From Echria macrotheca (taxonomy: Eukaryota; Ascomycota; Sordariomycetes; Sordariales; Schizotheciaceae), in contig MU839834.1 of the NCBI GenBank assembly GCA_030411725.1, positions 124,001-188,000 on the forward strand: a stretch of 64,000 bases of DNA, in the 5' to 3' direction. Under the pieces are notes generated by a model. That model had not been told where the DNA came from, searched no databases, and saw only the letters and a list, made by a program, of their open reading frames with translations. Positions 20,684-32,000 of the stretch are shown here, in pieces. Each line of letters starts with the position of its first letter. Position 1 is the first letter of the stretch. Position numbers and translations under genes: made by a program.

Positions 20684-23600
20684 ATGGACCAGAATCGTGA
20701 TGTACGGCGCTCTGTCAGCCATGGGTCACTCGGCGGGAGCTCCGCGGCAAACGCCTTGATTCCTCCGAGAATTCCAACGGCAGCTGGTCGTCCCCCATCA
20801 CGGTCGTCGCTGCGAACCCTCGACGAAAGTCCCTCTCTGTTGGTCTCGCCCGGTTCATTGGAGAGTATGTTGAGAACCACCACCGAGACCGGCGATATCG
20901 GTCTCTTCTCGATCGGCACCGTCCGCCCCTCGGTCTCCCGCCACAGCTCCCTAGGTTCCAAGCCCATGACTAGGGAGCTGGACTGTATCGCGCTGCCAGC
21001 CGATGCCGGTACCAATGGCCAGAATAACAGAGATGACCGCAGGCGACTCCCGTCATACCGAGATACGACGTCAGAAATAATCTCGATGTATGGATCCGAT
21101 AGTCAAAGATCGGTCTCAAGTTCCCTTGAGCAGGTGTCGGACGACATGAGACCTCAGCCATCCCCGATAACCAGTTGCAGCTCAAGGCCCCCTCCACGCC
21201 GGAAACCCACTGCCACCATGGAAAATCACGACAGCCCGGCTTTGCTACAGCGACCTCGTTCACCGTTCCCGTATCCGACGCGGCTTAAGCGTCCCGGGGT
21301 ACGGCCCTCCTCGCCGGCCTTGATTGGGAACGGAGGGGTTGATTATAGTAGGATGGTGGCAATTGACCGGGTCTCCTATGTCAGCTTCTCATTCTTGTTC
21401 TTCCACTAATACTAACGCCCCCCAGAGAACGGTTCATGGCTCTTATAAACCCGCATACTCTGCCTACGGACCGCGTCAAACATCAACCATGTCATCTCGT
21501 TTCGAGACCCAGAAGCCCGATCTCATGTTTACATGGCGAGGGTATGACGGGCTTTCGGGGCCCCAGCTTTCGCGCGGGCTGCCGTTGAGCGTTCCCGTTG
21601 CTCCGAATACCTGGCAGAGTGGGAGGTTTGACAGCATCACCTCCGACGAAGACATGAGACCTGCTAGCCTGATGTCCGTCGTTGACATGCCTCGTCCCGC
21701 CTCTTGTGCCCCTTCGCTTTCGCCTCAATCGTCCAGCACATTCTACTACGATTATTCCGAAGAATTCGAGGGCTACCAAGGATATTCGCCGTTTCCCTTT
21801 ACGTTTATTCCGCCCAATACAGTTGCCCCAATTCCAGCCATGATGGTTCGTCGAGCAGCGACCCTCAATGATAGACATAATACGACCTCTCAAGTTCCGG
21901 GCGATAGAAGCTTCCGAACTCGACTCGAGAGGGGATTCTCCGATCAGTTTCATCATCATCATCGGCTGGGGCTGCCGGAGTGGAAGAAGTCTCGACCCCC
22001 GCCCGCAACGAAAATGTCCCAAGGCTTCGACGCAGACTACATGACGATGACGAATAGTAGCGAGAGCAGGTCCGAGCCGCCAACGTATTCCACAGAAGCC
22101 GGTGTTGCGGATCCCATAGCGCGCGCTTCAGTCCCGGTATACAATGGGGCCGACACGGTGAACGCTCAGTTGATGACTGCCACGTCGACGTGTAGGGCTA
22201 CGTTCGATGGGGCACAAGAACCACTCAACCCATCTCAACCGTTGGCCTCAACAGAAACGGAACGGCAACGCGGTGGGAGACATTCCACTGAAGAGGGAAA
22301 ACTCTTTTGCCCCGGTTCTGAAGGCCATGTTGGCCCCTGTAAAGACGCTGCGATACTATCATTCAGTAGCTCAACCCGCAGGTCTTCATCTCTCCAATAT
22401 CAACACCGCACCACAACAACCTCCTGTAGAGATTTGGCCTCGCCGACCCCGACTTCTCAATGCGGTCGAGGTGAATCTGAATCGGTCAAGCCGGAGTCAT
22501 CGGAGATAGCACCGCCGGTACACAGTCCTGACAAGGCCACCACGTGGTATGCCCCGGACGAAAGTGACATATCTCTTTCCCGCCGAAGCGTATCCGATCC
22601 CGCTTTGTTAACAACGTTAAGCAATATTCCCGGGAGGGCGGCGTCTCACCATGATAAATTTCTCAGGGAGCAAGAAAACAGCGGAAGTCTGGGAGGAACT
22701 TCCAACATCCATCTCAGAAACCAGAGGGATCCTGTCATGCCAAAGGTTAGCCACGGTTGTGTCTTGGAAGAGATTGAAGAGACATCAAAAATAACTGGTT
22801 ATTCTGCGGAGACAAAGATTTATGCACCGAAACCCAGATCACCGGCACACCGACTCCGACTGCAAAGTAGCCTTCCTCAACTCATGAAAGCTTTACCTCC
22901 TCTACCCAGTGGATTGGCCGGAAGCGAATCATATAGATCGAATTTCTCAGAAGATGCTCCAGACTTTACGGTCGGGCTCTGGCCTGTTAGGCAGTCCCGA
23001 TCACACACTCCTAGGTCTATTCTTTCCGAACTGCCGTCGGTCGATGTGTCAAAGCAACATCACCACAATCCCGCAGAGGTGGAGACTACGGGCCAGAGTC
23101 GTGGCTCATCAGCAGAGATATCGCGGCAGCATCCACCCGATTCTAGAGGCTCCAGAGCAGAACTATCGAAACCGGAAAAGTTTCATGCTGATGGGGGGTC
23201 AACATCATTTGCGCAACGTATGCATTCCAGGCCACACGAGCCCCCAATACGGCAGGACGGTGTTGTTTCACCCTTTAAAAAACACAGAAGCACGGGCTCA
23301 TTTGGGGAAATCAGCGTTCTCGACGGGGAGATTGTCCTTTGCAAGGCGAAGACACTTGATATCGCTGCCTTGCGGCCAGTCAATGTCACGACAGAAACCA
23401 TTGTGAGGAAAGTGGTAGAATCACCGGCTTCCACGCACGTTGCTACAGAAGCTACAGCGCACCAGAGCAGCGATGCTTTATCGGATAAGAGCGGCGCGGT
23501 GGGTACCAAACACGGTAGCTTGAGGAAGCGTCTTTCCAACCTCCGAGTCCGACTGATAGAGACACGGCTACGGTCAGGGTCGTTATCCCGGCTGGGCGAC

Positions 23601-23798
23601 ACTTCGGATATGGCTAGAGCAGCGACGGGCTCACCAAAGGTGCACAGAGACAAACGCGACAACATACGCGAGTTTGTTATTAGACTAGACGACGATGGAA
23701 ATGGACCAGTGCGTCAGCCTCAGCAGAGAATCGCAGGACGAATGTCAAGGTGGGTCAGAGCGGCAAGACTAGCGGTTAAGCGGCGTGTTCCGGTGTGA
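20684..23798 (+). CDS. Large Ser/Pro-rich disordered protein, orphan
   Basis: Two exons, 20684-21370 and 21426-23798. The intron (GTCTCC...CCCCCCAG) has ACTAATACTAAC branch-like sequences; phase zero, 1019 residues. The protein is rich in Ser, Pro, Arg and Thr almost throughout and is probably disordered. I see no catalytic domain, membrane segment or signal peptide. The C-terminal 90 residues are basic and more ordered (SLRKRLSNLRVRLIETRLR, then NIREFVIRLDDDG, then RMSRWVRAARLAVKRRV), and could be a membrane- or nucleic-acid-facing amphipathic tail. The first ATG in the frame is at 20684 (MDQNRDVRRS). An open frame without a stop reaches back to 20573, so a further upstream exon is possible. 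The next gene on the same strand is also a Ser-rich orphan. Confidence 0.68.
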
Positions 23799-24697
23799 AG
23801 AAGCGTGGACGGAGTGGAGTTTGACCTGAGTTGAAAGGGTGAGTCGCCAGTGAGGCGGTCTTGAGAGTGTGATGTTGGCGGTGCGGGTAGGATGGAATGC
23901 GACGATGTGGAGGCCAGAATGGGCTGAATGGTGCTTGTTTATCGTCCTCAATCATTGTGATTATACTTGACTATCACTAACTCGAACTGTGGGACCAGTG
24001 TGATGGATATAGTTCTGATACGTCTGGTTGATGAACGAAGCCGAGGGAGGTTCGAGGAAGACTCGAGAAGACAAATGCAAGCTACATGTACCTAGTTCGG
24101 CCATGACGGCAACAAGAAATTTTAGTCCATGAAAGATTCTGCAGCCAGTTAGTTGATGTGGTTTGTGTGTACCCACTGTTCGGTCACAGGGAAGGCTTTA
24201 AAGTTGTGGCTGCTCCTTCCTTGTCGAGGCTCCTTGTCATGTGCGTCCCTTCCTACCTTAAGATAACTATGTGAAAGATAATCACACGGTCCACCTTCAA
24301 CCGAGTGCATTTCAATCAACTAACTCGCGGAACAGTTATCGTCTGCTGTTACCAGGTCCAAGTCGCCCAGCTCTCGTTGCCCCATCTAAGGGATTAGGAA
24401 TATCCGTTGCTGATAGCTACTTTGCTTCGCTATTGCCAACGCTACGGACTGCGCTCAAAACACGATATCCCAACTACCTAGCTTGTCACAGGAGCACTCG
24501 ATGGGCTGTTGACGAATCCAATCCCAGGTATCCGAAACCGAAAGCCCACGACCGCATCGACGCTTGCCCTCGGGCATCTGCAACCCACCACAACGTCGTC
24601 TACGAGAGTAGCATAGGCTTAAACATACCTTCTATACAGTCACAGTCAAAAGGAAGAGACAAACACCACGCGACGGACCAGACACGGTCGGATCAAG
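23799..24697. other. Spacer between the two Ser-rich genes
   Basis: About 900 bp in tandem orientation: 3' flank of the first gene and promoter or 5' leader of the second. An open frame running from 24271 into the next gene in another frame lacks an ATG and was not called. Confidence 0.45.
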
Positions 24698-26221
24698 ATG
24701 GTATCACAGCCCCTTGACGGAGAGGGGAAACCGAGAGGGAAAATCGAGCGGTGTGTGAAGTGGATAAAGACAACCGTTCACTCCCTCAAGCTCAAAAAGC
24801 ACATCTCTGGGGACAAGGAGGCCAAGGCCAGTCCCAAAGGCGAGATTCCTGGAGGGAACGACGTACCAAACAGACCCCCTGAGTCTCCGAAAGCCAAGCG
24901 ATCTTACCGCGGAATCGCCAGCCGAAGTCCATCTCCCACCAAAAACATTGACGATCCCACCACAAGAAACAACGCTTTTACCGGTGACGCTTTCCCTCAG
25001 AGACCTCACAAGGCTGGAGCACGATCCCCATCAAGGTTGTCCAATCTTGGTCCGGGTAACAGCAACTCTGGCGCCAAAGATGAAATATACACCGGCGTCG
25101 GTCTCGGCATCACGAATCCTGCAACCAAGCAAGGCGGTTCTTGTACGTTGGAAGCTCTAAACCCAAACGGATCCGGTACGAAAACAAAACACGTCAGATT
25201 TATCTCCCCTGCCAGGATTCGGGGGCAGCCATCCTCAAAAGGGTCTCCTACAGAACCCCAGCAAGATAAAACCCCGTCTGAGGCAGAATCGGAGCCGGAG
25301 GAAGAATCTCTTACCACCAGCCACGCCGATTCGGAACGTGAAAGCTCGCGAAGCACAAAACAGTCCTCGGAACGCCAAGATTCGAGAGATTCAAGCGTGG
25401 ACTCGGGTGTAACATGGAATCCGTTCAACCTTCCAGGGCCCCCTCCCTCAGTGTCTACATTCACGGATGAGGATATGTCAGAGATGTTGGGAGAAGAAAT
25501 ATCCGACGCGTCCAGTCGTAATGGTGTCAAAACCAGCAACGCCTCAATCCATGGCAGTGATGCCAGTACGATCCGTGGCGCTTCCCTGGTCAAAGCCAGC
25601 AGCTGCGGCACCCTGGGGGCCAGGACCAGTGGCACTGCCCCTGGGGAGACTGATGGCAGGGGCATACTAGTACATAGTGTGAGCTTTCCCGTGTTTTCGG
25701 GACCTCCGCCGGATCGGCGCCTGTCTATGCCCGTGCCCGTGTCAATATCTGAGGTCCTAAAGTCAGCGGCGCTAGCCTCAACTCGAACCGCGTCGGTGTC
25801 TCTGGACAATGGCAAGGGACTGGCGGAATCCTCTCTCTGCACATCCCCAAGCCCTTCCAACGTGGAAGATTCAGAGGCGCGGGGACGCCAGATAAACCTA
25901 CGCGGAGGAGGTGCTGAAGAACTGTCGCGAGAGAGGAGACCCTCTCAAACCCGGGAATCCTCACCACCACCAACCGCCTTGAAGCTGACCACAAGCAACA
26001 TCGAGCGAATGCAAGAAGAATTGGAGGCCATGGACACAGGGTCGTCGCAGCGGACTGGTTCGCCTGCCGTAAGCGCAAGCGCGATGGGGTCCGGACTGCT
26101 CACCGGGCCACCGGATAGCCCTCCGGATGGTCATTCGAGAATACATGCCAGTATTGCACGAGCCGGTTGGACGCACCATTCGCTGAGTACACCGACTGGA
26201 CCGGGAGACGGACGGGTATAA
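24698..26221 (+). CDS. Ser/Thr/Pro-rich disordered protein, orphan
   Basis: Single exon, 507 residues, from ATG at 24698. The N-terminal 45 residues are basic (IERCVKWIKTTVHSLKLKKH) and could form an amphipathic helix. The remainder is low-complexity Ser/Glu/Pro/Gly sequence with SP and TP pairs that could be kinase sites (SRSPSPTK, SPSRLSNLG). One short stretch (ILVHSVSFPVFSGPPPDRRLSMPVPVS is interrupted only by small residues) is richer in hydrophobics. I recognise no family. It shares strand, composition and basic-segment-plus-disorder design with the upstream neighbour, but I see no residue-level repeat between them, so paralogy is not shown. It is convergent with MON1. Confidence 0.65.
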   Translation: MVSQPLDGEGKPRGKIERCVKWIKTTVHSLKLKKHISGDKEAKASPKGEIPGGNDVPNRPPESPKAKRSYRGIASRSPSPTKNIDDPTTRNNAFTGDAFPQRPHKAGARSPSRLSNLGPGNSNSGAKDEIYTGVGLGITNPATKQGGSCTLEALNPNGSGTKTKHVRFISPARIRGQPSSKGSPTEPQQDKTPSEAESEPEEESLTTSHADSERESSRSTKQSSERQDSRDSSVDSGVTWNPFNLPGPPPSVSTFTDEDMSEMLGEEISDASSRNGVKTSNASIHGSDASTIRGASLVKASSCGTLGARTSGTAPGETDGRGILVHSVSFPVFSGPPPDRRLSMPVPVSISEVLKSAALASTRTASVSLDNGKGLAESSLCTSPSPSNVEDSEARGRQINLRGGGAEELSRERRPSQTRESSPPPTALKLTTSNIERMQEELEAMDTGSSQRTGSPAVSASAMGSGLLTGPPDSPPDGHSRIHASIARAGWTHHSLSTPTGPGDGRV

Positions 26222-26653
26222 GTTGCCCGAATAGCAGAGCAAGCAAGCTGGTGCGGCGGGTTTTGAACTGTTGCAGAGCTGCCAGTGCAAGGGGATTGAA
26301 CATGGTTTCTGTCATACTCGAGCTATCAAGGCTGTAGTGCTAGTCGGATGATAGGGAGACATTGAAAGGAGGAGGGAAGGAGGAAGATAACGGCAGTTGG
26401 GTTATACTTAACGGCAGCGTTTTGTGTTACATATCTTGTCTTGTCAGTTTGAACCACCATCATTTAGCAACCGTAGCGAAAAGAGCAGGGAAAAGAACAT
26501 TTAGTTTGACGGAGAGTCTCAGCGAGAAGATGGAAGGGTAACAAAGACAAGCTTGATATTTACCACCCAGGTTTAGACACACAACCATACCAAAATACAA
26601 CCCGTAACCCCCCTCCTCTTTCCTATCCAGAATTCTCTTCAGAATACCTCAGA
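26222..26653. other. Convergent spacer before the MON1 3' end
   Basis: About 430 bp, A/G-rich, holding two 3' untranslated regions. No gene seen. Confidence 0.5.
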
Positions 26654-28504
26654 TCAAAACACCCCCCCACCAATAATAAACAACCGCTCCTCCTCCCGCT
26701 TAGCCCACTGGACAATCTTATTCGCCCCGTGCGTCATGACCGCGCGGGAGACATTCGGCCCAGCAACGCAATAAAACTCAAACACCGGCGTGATCCAGGC
26801 CAGACTCGTCGCGCCGTCGCCGACACAGTGCAACACTTTCAAGTGGGCGTGTTTGGCGTGCATGGAGGCGTGCAGGTCATGATAGACGGACATCAGTCTG
26901 CGGCGGGCGACTAGTTTGTGGTCGCCGGAAAGGATTGGGTCGAGGGTTGACATGCAGAATTGTACGTTTGCGCGGGATTTATAGAGGAAATGGCTTATTT
27001 GTGCACCTGGGGCGACGATGGGGATTTGAGGACGGCCGTCGAGCGCGGCGGTCCGGACGAGGGAGAGGCTGCCGTTCTTGGCTAGGTGGGAGGCCACCTT
27101 GTCGCGCATTTCCTTTAGGTCGTAGAAGCTCTCTTTGTCGGGGCTGATTAGGATGATGGCGATTTCATGTTCTGGTTCTGGTTCCGGCGGAGGATCATCG
27201 GATGGCGTTGGGGTTGGTGCTGACTCTGTGGTCTCGGCGACGCCGTCAAGGAAGCTGACGTACATGTATAGGTAGCCGCTGTTGTTGAAGGCAGGGAGAC
27301 AAAGGGGGATCCAGTTCTCACCGCCGCCAGCCTTGACGCCGCCTGACTCGAAGAGCATGTTGAAGATGAGCTGGAGGTCGCTTGGATGGAGTGAGTGCTT
27401 CCGTGGCCGGATGACGCTAACGAGCTTTCCGCCGGCCACGATAAGCCCGTAGAGCAACTTGTCACATCGAGCTTTGAGGAAGGCGTTATTGATAGTGTGT
27501 CGTTGGGACTTTCTTAGTCGGAGGCACTCGAGGGCGCCTAGCAGCATGGAGGGTGAGCCCTTGGTGAAACTATCAGCTAAGGACGAAAGGAGCGATTCGG
27601 TGCCCTCCAACGGCTTTCTAAGATCGGTAGATGGCCGGTGGGCAAAGATGTTCTTCAGCGTGGGGAGGGTCAAGGTCGAAAGGATCTGCATGTACAGAGC
27701 GTCGAGCTGGCTCCTGAGCTGCGCGTCACTTTCGCCCAGCCTGCTGATGGCGATCAGGTACAGTGGTCCCTGTATAACAATGACAAAACGCGCATTTCCA
27801 GCGGTGAAGCCGAGAAGAGGGTTCTTGGCCTCCTCGTAAAAGGATATGATAGTCTGGACGACGCCCATGTATGAGTTGACCAGACTCAAGTCACCATGTC
27901 GACTGTAGATGGGCTTGCCGGCGGATGACAGAATCATGTAGTGCTTCATCTTGGATTTCCAAAGTGCCAGTCTCTGCTCGTCCGTAACACCCTGCGTCGT
28001 GAGATCGGGGATATCATCAAACTCGTTTTCGAATGCGGCCAAGCTATCCGTCACCGCGCCGGACCGCGAAGCCTCGAAGGGCTGGACGGTGGCCGATTGT
28101 GACCTGAGCATATTCCATGCTCTGCTCTTCCTGTTAAGCTCGCCAGCGACCAGGCTGGCAAGATCACCCGGGGGCCGGGCCGTCGGGGCGAAGCTCATAA
28201 CGCTCATAGAGTCGGTGAGTCCGTCCTCTGAGGAGCCCATGGCGCCACGGCTGGGTGTGCCATACCCGCTGGGGCCCGACATGGGAGTGGAGACGGATCT
28301 CATGGCGGTGGTGGTAAAGGTCCCTCTGGAGCCGTCGGGGAATGACATGGTCGAGATGTCGATGGATGACAAGGCCGTGGTCGGGCGTGACTGGCCTGGT
28401 GCTACCTGCAGCGAACCCTCAATCGAGGGCTTCCGCCGTGGCGGCAGCGGGGGCGGGAGGTCGGAGATGGTGTCATGGCTCCCAGGTTCTGTTTCCGGAG
28501 GCAT
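26654..28504 (-). CDS. MON1: Vacuolar fusion protein Mon1
   Basis: Single exon, 616 residues. After a disordered Pro/Ser-rich N-terminus (about 1-170) come the longin-type domains of Mon1: LWKSKMKHYMILSSAGKPIY, then SYMGVVQTIISFYEE, then FVIVIQGPLYLIAISR. The C-terminal longin modules follow (LLYGLIVAGGKLVSVIRPR; NNSGYLYMYVSFL; and the final LHCVGDGATSLAWITPVFEFY). Mon1 pairs with Ccz1 as the guanine-nucleotide exchange factor that activates Rab7/Ypt7 on late endosomes and autophagosomes, so it is needed for vacuole fusion and autophagy. Ccz1 is not in this window. The gene is head-to-head with DOP1, 579 bp apart. An unbroken 1.85-kb frame without introns is notable beside the intron-bearing neighbours. 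Confidence 0.94.
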   Translation of the reverse strand: MPPETEPGSHDTISDLPPPLPPRRKPSIEGSLQVAPGQSRPTTALSSIDISTMSFPDGSRGTFTTTAMRSVSTPMSGPSGYGTPSRGAMGSSEDGLTDSMSVMSFAPTARPPGDLASLVAGELNRKSRAWNMLRSQSATVQPFEASRSGAVTDSLAAFENEFDDIPDLTTQGVTDEQRLALWKSKMKHYMILSSAGKPIYSRHGDLSLVNSYMGVVQTIISFYEEAKNPLLGFTAGNARFVIVIQGPLYLIAISRLGESDAQLRSQLDALYMQILSTLTLPTLKNIFAHRPSTDLRKPLEGTESLLSSLADSFTKGSPSMLLGALECLRLRKSQRHTINNAFLKARCDKLLYGLIVAGGKLVSVIRPRKHSLHPSDLQLIFNMLFESGGVKAGGGENWIPLCLPAFNNSGYLYMYVSFLDGVAETTESAPTPTPSDDPPPEPEPEHEIAIILISPDKESFYDLKEMRDKVASHLAKNGSLSLVRTAALDGRPQIPIVAPGAQISHFLYKSRANVQFCMSTLDPILSGDHKLVARRRLMSVYHDLHASMHAKHAHLKVLHCVGDGATSLAWITPVFEFYCVAGPNVSRAVMTHGANKIVQWAKREEERLFIIGGGVF

Positions 28505-29083
28505 CTTGATGCTGTCGCCGCGCTAATATGGCCGCGCATTGTCCGTACTGGTGATGAGCTAGGGAACCGCCGAAGTGAAAAGTGACAACCGATGCCTCGA
28601 TGAATTAAGCTCCGTCAAATCCCCTACTACCGGCCTGTCGCAAGTCCATTCCAAGCCCCAAATAATCGGAAAGCCCGGAGATAGCGTCTGAATCAAAGAA
28701 ATGCGATGTACTGTCGCCGGGACAATTGAGAGACAATTCCAGGGTAGGGGTGTGAAGGTGAGTTGAGTGGAAAGGCGGGATGACGACAGTGGCCCGGCCC
28801 ACCGAGATTCGGACGATAAGATAAGGTTAGTTAGTTAGCGGCAGCCTTGCTGACCCGCTGTCACTAGGCAGGGGAAAGCTCAAGATGGCGGGGTCGCGAG
28901 GGGCCAATCACAGGGGCAGGGTTCTGTAGGGCAATTTACAGTGGCAGTGGCAGCTGCAGCTGTCGATCGACTCCAATTCGCGGGCGCAGCAGAGACAACG
29001 TAGCCTCACTCACCTTCCACGTCTTGCGCGGCACTCACCAAAGCTCGTCAACTCTCGCTCCCGAGACTGATGTGGCCGCCGAC
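28505..29083. other. Divergent promoter region, MON1 / DOP1
   Basis: 579 bp between two head-to-head trafficking genes. It contains a CCAAT box (listed separately) and no other gene. Confidence 0.55.
28904..28908 (+). promoter_or_regulatory. CCAAT box in the MON1/DOP1 promoter
   Basis: The sequence GGCCAATCA occurs at 28902-28910, about 176 bp upstream of the DOP1 start and 400 bp upstream of the MON1 start. CCAAT followed by C/T-A is the core bound by the fungal CCAAT-binding complex. Function is inferred from the motif alone. Confidence 0.35.
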
Positions 29084-32000
29084 ATGGCGCTCGAAGCCTC
29101 GAGGCGATCCATGTCGCCCGACAGCTCTGGACGCGAGTCGCCAGTGCCGAGACAGTGGAGGAACCAGCTTGGAGCAGGTGTGTGTGTGTCTCTTGTCTCT
29201 TTCCAAAATGCATTTTCCCCAACCCAATTGTGTTTGTTTGCCTGGGTGCGCTCCAGATGGCTAACCACAATGCACCACAGAGGATGCCACGCCGAAAGAC
29301 AAGACATACCGCAAATATGCCTCGGGCGTCGACCGGGCGCTGTCGCTGTTCGACACGGCCCTGCAAGAATGGGCCGACTACATCTCGTTCTTGAACCGAC
29401 TCCTCAAGACCCTCCAGGCCCGTCACACCAACATCACCACCATCCCCGCGAAAGCCACCGTCGCAAAGCGTCTGTCGCAATGTTTGAACCCCTCCCTACC
29501 TTCCGGCGTCCACCAGAAAGCCATCGAGGTCTACAACTATGTCTTTGCCGTCATTGGCACCGACGGTCTGTCGCGAGACCTGCCGCTATATCTCCCAGGA
29601 CTTGCCTCCGTTCTCTCCTTTGCCTCCCTTTCCGTCAAGACACCGTTTCTTGCCCTGCTAGAACGCCACTTTCTCGACCTCAACCCACGGTCCTTGCGCC
29701 CCGCCATGAAATCCATCATACTTGCGCTCCTCCCCGGGCTGGAGGAAGAGACGAGCGAAGACTTTGAGCGCACCTTGAAGCTGATGGAACGTTTCAAGCT
29801 GGCTATTCGGCCTTCAGGAAGCGAAGAGCTGACTTCTGTGCACTCGTCTGGTGATGACTTCTTTTGGCAGTGCTTCTTCTTGGCCTCTATCACCGGCCAT
29901 AGTCGGCGGCCTGGCGCATTGGCCTACCTAGTCCGCTGCCTGCCTCAGCTAGGCCACAATCTCCCTGCTGAGCCAAACAAGAGCGGCCAGCAGAATGGGA
30001 CTGGGGAAGAATTGGCTACCAAGCTTTCGCAGCTTGTGACCTCTCCCGAGCCTGGCCTCCTGATCCGCAGTTTTGCCGCCGGCTTGGCAGATGAACAGCT
30101 CCTTATCCAGCGCGGGTACTTGGATCTGCTGGTCACGCACCTTCCACTTCACTCCAAGGTCCTTCAGTCGAGAGCCAAGGCCGACGATGTCGAGCTTCTG
30201 CTGAGAGCCGCGGTTGGCGTGACGATTCGACGAGACATGAGTCTCAACAGAAGGCTTTGGACTTGGCTTCTCGGCCCGGAACCGTCGGCTTCTACCGAGG
30301 AGGCCGGCCTGGAATCTCCCATTTCCGCAGGGGGCAACGCGCAGAACTACTTCTCCAGGACAAGCTATTTCGAGGAGCACGGGCTGCAGCCATTGACCCG
30401 GGCCTTGCTCGGTATGATCAAGTCGACGGGGGAAAGCAATCCGGCCGAGAGAGCGAGGCCGTATCGGATATGTTTGTCCCTGATGGACAAGTGGGAGATT
30501 GGGGGTCTGGTGGTGCCCGAGGTGTTCCTCCCCATCGTGGACAGCGTCAGGGACTTCAAATCAAAGGCCGCCAATAAATCAGATTTTGTCGAGGTACTCA
30601 GAAGCGCCAGCGTCTTCTTTGACGGCGTCGAGAGCGGCTTGATATACAGTGAGATATTGACGCTTGTAGCTCGGGCCGTGAGTCCGGGAGACCTGTCGGT
30701 AGCAGATCGCAGCGCCAAACTCGACCTTGTCAAATTCATCCTTGCGAATTTCAACGTCAGGGAGGAGGAAATGATCACGATACACGCACCACTTACCGTT
30801 CTCTCCATACTCTGCATGATGGAGGAGACGATGGAAAGGGAAAAATCCTCTAAAACAAACTCAACACCCGGTAGCCCTCTCATTGGAGACGCGTTGGATA
30901 TCGCTTCAAGTCTTCTTGAACTCGTCCCAGAAAGGGCATTCTCTACCGGGTCCCAGGGGAAACCCGCGTCTAGTGTCGAGTCGAAGATCCCTGCAGACAT
31001 TCCCAATTCCGAATTACTGAAGAAGATAAGGTACTTTTATGTTACAGACCAGGGAAATCTGGATGCGACGTCACCGCCGTTTGCTCCCCGAGATGTGGCA
31101 GAGCTTCTGCTTCAGAAGGCGTGCAGCTTGAGTTGCGCGAGTCTGAGCAAAAACGAGTCGGGCGCTGAGGTTGCGATTAAGAGTCGCGTCCTCATGCTCC
31201 TCTTGTCCAAAACACCCCAGGAATCGTACCTGGATACCGACAAACTCCTCACCTCACTTCACTTATGTCTATCCTCCAAACGTCCGATATCCTTCACCAC
31301 GTACTCATCCATCCTGTCACTCTCCACCCACCTGTACACCGCGAACCGGCTCACCACCGTGGAGTTGTCTGAGCTGGTCACGCCGTTAGTCCGCCACGCA
31401 TGGTCTTTTCTGGCAGCTTCCGAACCAAAATATCATGTTGAGACTGTTCGGAGTCTCTGGGTCCTCCAGACCGCCTTGAACCCGTCGAACCGAGACGTTG
31501 AAGCGGCCATCTGCGCTCTGATGCTCGAGAAAGACACCGTGGGTACATTTGCCCAGCGCCAGTCGGACCCAGGCCGAAGCTTTTGTATTCTCTGGGCACA
31601 TACCTTGCAGGACAATCCGACGGGAGCTGACCGGAGAGGCCCCAAGACCCCGAATGGCGATCTGAAATCGCCCCCTCGTCTCGCCGGGATGGATAACTAC
31701 GAAGTCATGCTCACCCGGCCCCTATTTCTCATGCTGGATGCACTCGCAGATGAGCGGACCCAACTGTTCATGACAGTGAAAACATGGCTTAGCGGGCATG
31801 TCGGGATGGACAAGTAAGTGAACTTCAACGCTTGAAGGGCATGTCTAACCGGCCAGACTATTTACAATTTTTATTTCGAAATTGTCAGAGTTTCCGCTGC
31901 TGAGGAGACATGGCTCTTCTTCCGAGCCCACTGCCCCTCCGGCCCAGTTTCCCCCTGACGACGACGACCTTGAGCTGATCTTGTATTATGTCCGGTGTCT

